DNA from: Fusobacteriaceae bacterium | GTDB taxonomy: Bacteria > Fusobacteriota > Fusobacteriia > Fusobacteriales > Fusobacteriaceae | Assembly: GCA_031272775.1 (NCBI GenBank) | Contig: JAISTB010000033.1 | Coordinates: forward strand, 1 to 53,182 | DNA length: 53,182 nt | Reading direction: 5' to 3' | The notes under the pieces: generated by a model | Database searches by the model: none | What the model saw: only the letters and a program-made list of their open reading frames with translations | Told to the model about the DNA's origin: nothing | Made by a program: the position numbers and the translations under genes | In this document: positions 52,705-53,182 of the stretch, in pieces | Layout: each line of letters starts with the position of its first letter | Numbering within the stretch: position 1 is the first letter of the stretch

Positions 52705-52789
52705 GGTGAGGTTCCCGAGCGGCCAAAGGGATCAGACTGTAAATCTGACGGCTCTGCCTTCGAAGGTTCGAATCCTTCCCTCACCACCA
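52705..52789 (+). tRNA. tRNA-Tyr (GUA)
   Basis: Acceptor GGTGAGG pairs with CCTCACC, discriminator A, encoded CCA. Anticodon loop has GTA between CAGACT and AATCTG. A long variable arm (GGCTCTGCCTTCG) marks a class II tRNA. 85 bases. Confidence 0.94.
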
Positions 52790-52943
52790 TCCAAATTTTC
52801 CGGACCATGCACGTGTATGGGATTTTTTTTAAAAATTTTCAAAAAAAAGTGGAAAAAAAAGCTGAAAAGTTGTATATATTAAGTATATGCGTTTGAGAAT
52901 ACGGTGGAAATTTAAAAATTTAATTTATAGGAGGTACATTTGA

Positions 52944-53182
52944 ATGGCAAAAGAGAAATTTGAAAGAACGAAACCGCATGTAAACATAGGGACAATCGGC
53001 CACGTCGACCACGGAAAGACGACGCTGACGGCGGCGATCTCCAAAGTACTTTCCGAAAAGGACCCCAAGCACAATAAAAAAGTCGAATTTGACAGCATCG
53101 ACGCGGCCCCCGAAGAAAAAGAACGGGGCATCACGATCAATACCGCCCACATCGAGTACGAAACGGACAAGCGGCATTACGC
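52944..53182 (+). CDS. tuf: Elongation factor Tu, 5' part
   Basis: The frame from the ATG at 52944 is open to the window end (about 79 codons) and reads [20 protein letters not shown], then [14 protein letters not shown] (G1) and [17 protein letters not shown] (switch I). It is EF-Tu, which carries aminoacyl-tRNA to the ribosome. TAGGAGGT precedes the start. The rest lies outside the window. A tRNA-Tyr - tuf link also occurs in other bacteria. Confidence 0.95.
   Translation, partial: MAKEKFERTKPHVNIGTIGHVDHGKTTLTAAISKVLSEKDPKHNKKVEFDSIDAAPEEKERGITINTAHIEYETDKRHY

Overview
The window looks like one chromosome segment of a Gram-negative-type (diderm) bacterium. It has a TonB/ExbB/ExbD energy module, two type V autotransporters ending in a phenylalanine, and periplasmic TPR and lipoprotein-like proteins. 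It also has features usual in Firmicutes and Fusobacteriota: mini-RNase III beside cysS, a flavodoxin-ferredoxin (EFR1-type) protein, a LctP/hydroxyacid dehydrogenase pair and MutS2. The best guess is a member or relative of Fusobacteriota with an unusually high G+C for that group. This is an inference from gene content, not a proven placement.

Layout. 1-4.2 kb is an AT-rich accessory patch: an intact DUF3990 (ADP-ribosyltransferase-like) gene with its partner, a PPOX protein, an ATPase + TOPRIM pair of defence type, a decayed second DUF3990 gene with an intact partner, and the first 20 codons of a REP-type Y1 transposase. 4.2-7.7 kb holds small redox genes and glgX. 7.8-10.7 kb is a hydroxyacid permease/dehydrogenase operon behind a candidate leader-peptide attenuator. 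recA follows, with a charged N-terminal extension. 12.4-19.7 kb is a DUF116 gene, then TPR protein - small envelope protein - ExbB - ExbD - TonB - degenerate NtrC-like regulator. 19.7-23.7 kb carries a DUF362 ferredoxin protein, a ROK regulator with an operator-like palindrome, and ilvE behind a second candidate leader-peptide attenuator. 23.7-25.5 kb is an AT-rich DUF488 / dual-OB / DUF488 operon. 25.6-33.1 kb (minus strand) is a seven-gene ribose/polyol ABC uptake and catabolism operon. 33.4-35.8 kb has a stand-alone EI N-terminal domain, a sirtuin and an aldo/keto reductase. 36.1-41.7 kb has two paralogous autotransporters. 41.8-53.2 kb is housekeeping: mutS2, ispD, an unknown envelope protein, cysS-mrnC-mreB-holB, four tRNAs, a radical SAM protein, a divergent ftsZ and the start of tuf.

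The most interesting signal is a pair of matching leader regions. Upstream of the LctP/2-hydroxyacid dehydrogenase operon and upstream of ilvE there is the same order of parts: a TTGCAA-N17-TATxxT promoter, a short ORF with a good ribosome binding site and a dense run of Val/Ile/Leu codons, a GC-rich hairpin, then an intrinsic terminator before the structural gene. The dehydrogenase has the active-site loop of 2-hydroxyisocaproate dehydrogenases rather than lactate dehydrogenases. Together these suggest a co-regulated branched-chain amino acid salvage route: import of 2-hydroxy acids, oxidation to 2-keto acids, and transamination by IlvE. This is inferred from sequence and needs experimental proof.
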